DNA of 6,588 nucleotides, from NCBI GenBank assembly GCA_001000035.1, contig LCGX01000034.1, positions 1-6,588 on the forward strand, given 5' to 3'. Positions 5,418-6,588 of this stretch are shown here, in pieces (within the stretch, counting starts at the first letter, position 1; each line of letters starts with the position of its first letter). The notes beneath the pieces are model-generated. The model was not told where the DNA came from and searched no databases. It saw only the letters and a program-made list of their open reading frames with translations. The position numbers and the translations under genes were made by a program. This DNA is from Candidatus Nomurabacteria bacterium GW2011_GWF2_43_8. GTDB lineage: Bacteria > Patescibacteriota > Minisyncoccia > Phycocordibacterales > UBA9973.

Positions 5418-6188
5418 ATGGACATTAAAGATTTAAATAAGCCACAGTTGATACTCCTTGCCGTTCTGCTTTCCTTCATCACTTCCATTGCCACTGGCAT
5501 AACGACCGTGACCTTGATGCAGCAGGCGCCAGCATCTTTTACCGTGCCCGTGAATCGCGTTATCCAACAAACGGTTGAAAAAATACAACAGGTGGAGGGG
5601 AAGACAATTACCCAGACCGTAGTTGTCAAGGAAGAAGATCTGGTGGTGGATGCGATTGCCAAAAATAAGTCAGCTGTGTTTTCTCTGACAAAAGAAGCAC
5701 AGGACCCGGATGGAAAAGATATTGAAGCCTCAGTTGGACGAGGATTTGCGGTTTCAACCGACGGGATGATTGTAGCCGACACTATGTCTGTGTTTAGTGA
5801 AGGGATTTATTTTGCGCAGAACGACAGCGGAAAATTCAAAGCGAAATTTGTGAAGGCGGACAACGCAGGATTTTCTTTTTTGAAATTAGGCGATCCAGTC
5901 AACGGAACGGACAAGCTTATTCTCTCTGTCCCAGCTTCCGGCGATTTAGATAAAATGAAAATCGGACAAAAAGTTATTGTTTTCGGCGGCGGAATTTCCT
6001 CTTTTATTTTTGAAGGAAACAAAGATATAAAAATCAGCGTGGCTAAGCAAGATGCCGGCGGGCTTCTTTTAGACCTTGATGGTAATGCTTTAGGCATCGT
6101 TCTCTCCGGGGAAGCGGCGAATTTTGCTCCAATCAAATCTATCGGCGACGCCTTGGTGGCCCTCAAGGCTTCCGCCAAAGCCGAATAA
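5418..6188 (+). CDS. Membrane-anchored HtrA/trypsin-fold protein with degenerate active site (putative pseudoprotease)
   Basis: The 256-residue protein has an N-terminal membrane anchor (about 10-34), a polar stalk of about 40 residues and a trypsin-like domain from about 75 to 245. It can be aligned to HtrA/DegP/S1C proteases: VVDAIAKNKSAVFSL to 'VVnIs', GRGFAVSTDGMIVADTMSV to 'GSGFIis.DGyIlTN.HVv', DNAGFSFLKLG to 'D..tDLAvLKi', DLDKMKIGQKVIVFGGG to 'Sd.lrvGq.V.AIG.P', and QDAGGLLLDLDGNALGIV to 'GNSGGPLlnl.GeViGI'. At the catalytic positions H reads M123, D reads G151 and S reads A213, so peptidase activity is unlikely. No PDZ domain follows. It may be a binding or scaffold protein outside the membrane. 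ATG 5418 is preferred to GTG 5415 because the predicted transcription start falls on it; it begins 3 bases after the desulfurase stop. The family call rests on motif alignment by eye. Confidence 0.75.
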   Translation: MDIKDLNKPQLILLAVLLSFITSIATGITTVTLMQQAPASFTVPVNRVIQQTVEKIQQVEGKTITQTVVVKEEDLVVDAIAKNKSAVFSLTKEAQDPDGKDIEASVGRGFAVSTDGMIVADTMSVFSEGIYFAQNDSGKFKAKFVKADNAGFSFLKLGDPVNGTDKLILSVPASGDLDKMKIGQKVIVFGGGISSFIFEGNKDIKISVAKQDAGGLLLDLDGNALGIVLSGEAANFAPIKSIGDALVALKASAKAE

Positions 6189-6203
6189 GAACAAGTAAGA
6201 GAT

Positions 6204-6220
6204 ACGGGAGCCTGCTCCGT
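6204..6220. other. Short hairpin between the pseudoprotease and Clp genes
   Basis: ACGGGAG-CCTG-CTCCGT can form a six-pair stem with one bulged G. It lies 15 bases after the stop codon and 4 bases before the TTGACA of the next promoter. No T-run follows, so it is not a convincing intrinsic terminator. Confidence 0.3.
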
Positions 6221-6224
6221 CTAC

Positions 6225-6254
6225 TTGACACATAGTGTATAATGAAAATATAAA
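6225..6254 (+). promoter_or_regulatory. Promoter region of the Clp ATPase gene
   Basis: A perfect TTGACA (6225-6230) and a perfect TATAAT (6238-6243) are present but only 7 bases apart, too close to serve as one promoter. TTGACA pairs with TATAAA (6249-6254) at 18 bases, starting near the ATG at 6258. Alternatively TATAAT acts with a weak -35 and leaves an 8-base leader. A small palindrome ACAC-ATA-GTGT (6228-6238) lies between the boxes and could be an operator. Confidence 0.5.
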
Positions 6255-6257
6255 TAT

Positions 6258-6588
6258 ATGCCGCCACTAAATAGATTTACAACTAAAGCCAAAGATGCCA
6301 TCAAAAAAGCCCACGAGTTGGCGATTGAGCGCGGGATGAATCACGTTTCTTCGCTTCATCTGCTCGCGGCGCTTCTGCTCCAAGAAGAGTCCATGGTGAA
6401 TTCCATTCTAGATAAATTGGAAGTGGATACGATGCTTCTGACCGATTCAGTTTTGGAATTGATAGAATTGCCGGAGTCGCGCAGTACTCTTTCGCCCTCC
6501 TATCAAATTTATCTCAATCCCGACCTAGCGCAGGTGATTGAACAGTCCGTCAAGCTGGCGGAATATATGAAAGACGATTTTGTCTCGA
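6258..6588 (+). CDS. Clp/Hsp100 AAA+ ATPase (ClpB/ClpC type), N-terminal part, runs off the window
   Basis: The 110 visible residues form the start of a Clp N domain. Repeat 1 is RFTTKAKDAIKKAHELAIE, then HVSSLHLLAALLLQEES and ILDKLEVD (family pattern 'rFTekA..al..A..lA...h..v...HLL.aLl.qe.....iL..lgvd'). Repeat 2 begins YQIYLNPDLAQVIEQSVKLAE and reaches DDFVS at the edge. The 'YLnPdLaqVie.a..lAe..kDdfVS' wording is nearer to ClpB than to ClpC, but the ATPase modules that would decide (middle domain, ClpP-binding loop) lie outside the window. These rings unfold proteins for refolding with DnaK (ClpB) or for degradation by ClpP (ClpC). The start ATG has no Shine-Dalgarno sequence and only a short predicted leader. 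Confidence 0.85.
   Translation, partial: MPPLNRFTTKAKDAIKKAHELAIERGMNHVSSLHLLAALLLQEESMVNSILDKLEVDTMLLTDSVLELIELPESRSTLSPSYQIYLNPDLAQVIEQSVKLAEYMKDDFVS

Noticed and set aside
5357..5782. 141-codon minus-strand frame
   Set aside because: Antisense to the pseudoprotease gene and the desulfurase end; Ser/Thr/Val-rich shadow translation with no domain or promoter.
6225..6243. TTGACA and TATAAT read as one promoter
   Set aside because: The spacer is 7 bases; sigma-70-type promoters need about 15-19.

Overview
The window looks like a piece of a small, moderately AT-rich bacterial genome, most likely a Candidate Phyla Radiation (Patescibacteria, Parcubacteria-like) organism. This is inferred from several features together: a DUF4446 gene directly ahead of a shortened infB and rbfA; a sigma-factor/DUF4349 membrane-protein pair; a compact, divergent cysteine desulfurase; almost no Shine-Dalgarno sequences; and promoters placed so close to start codons that several mRNAs should be leaderless. 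TGA is used as a normal stop (it ends the cysteine desulfurase gene), so the UGA=Gly code of Gracilibacteria/SR1 does not apply. No phage, IS element or CRISPR array is visible.

Layout. Bases 1-350 (+) hold the C-terminal part of a sigma-70-family factor whose 5' half is in another frame, so the gene is probably frameshifted. Five bases on, 356-1516 (+) encodes a two-pass membrane protein with a DUF4349 domain and a long coiled coil, plausibly the anti-sigma/signal partner. Converging on it on the minus strand are tRNA-Leu(UAA) and tRNA-Cys(GCA), then a 107-bp structured inverted repeat (1728-1834). Above these lies the minus-strand operon DUF4446 - infB - rbfA (4139 down to 1836), a translation-initiation and 30S-maturation unit.

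The 4140-4238 spacer is an imperfect palindrome whose two arms each carry a promoter. One fires left into DUF4446-infB-rbfA and the other fires right into a group I (NifS/IscS-type) cysteine desulfurase (4239-5414, GTG start). The last codons of that gene contain a near-perfect consensus promoter whose predicted start site falls on the ATG of the next gene. That gene (5418-6188) encodes a membrane-anchored HtrA/trypsin-fold protein in which all three catalytic positions appear replaced (a pseudoprotease). The window ends inside a ClpB/ClpC-type Hsp100 ATPase (6258 onward), which has its own promoter region.

How the genes relate. The minus-strand unit supplies ribosome function. The plus-strand right half combines sulfur mobilisation with what may be an envelope/proteostasis pair (pseudoprotease plus Clp ATPase). 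The left end is a signalling sigma/membrane-protein pair. The most noteworthy points are the dead HtrA-like protein, the leaderless promoter architecture including the mirrored divergent promoters, the multi-stem inverted repeat beside the tRNAs, and short repeat-like inserts inside infB and the desulfurase gene. No clearly new multi-gene system was seen.
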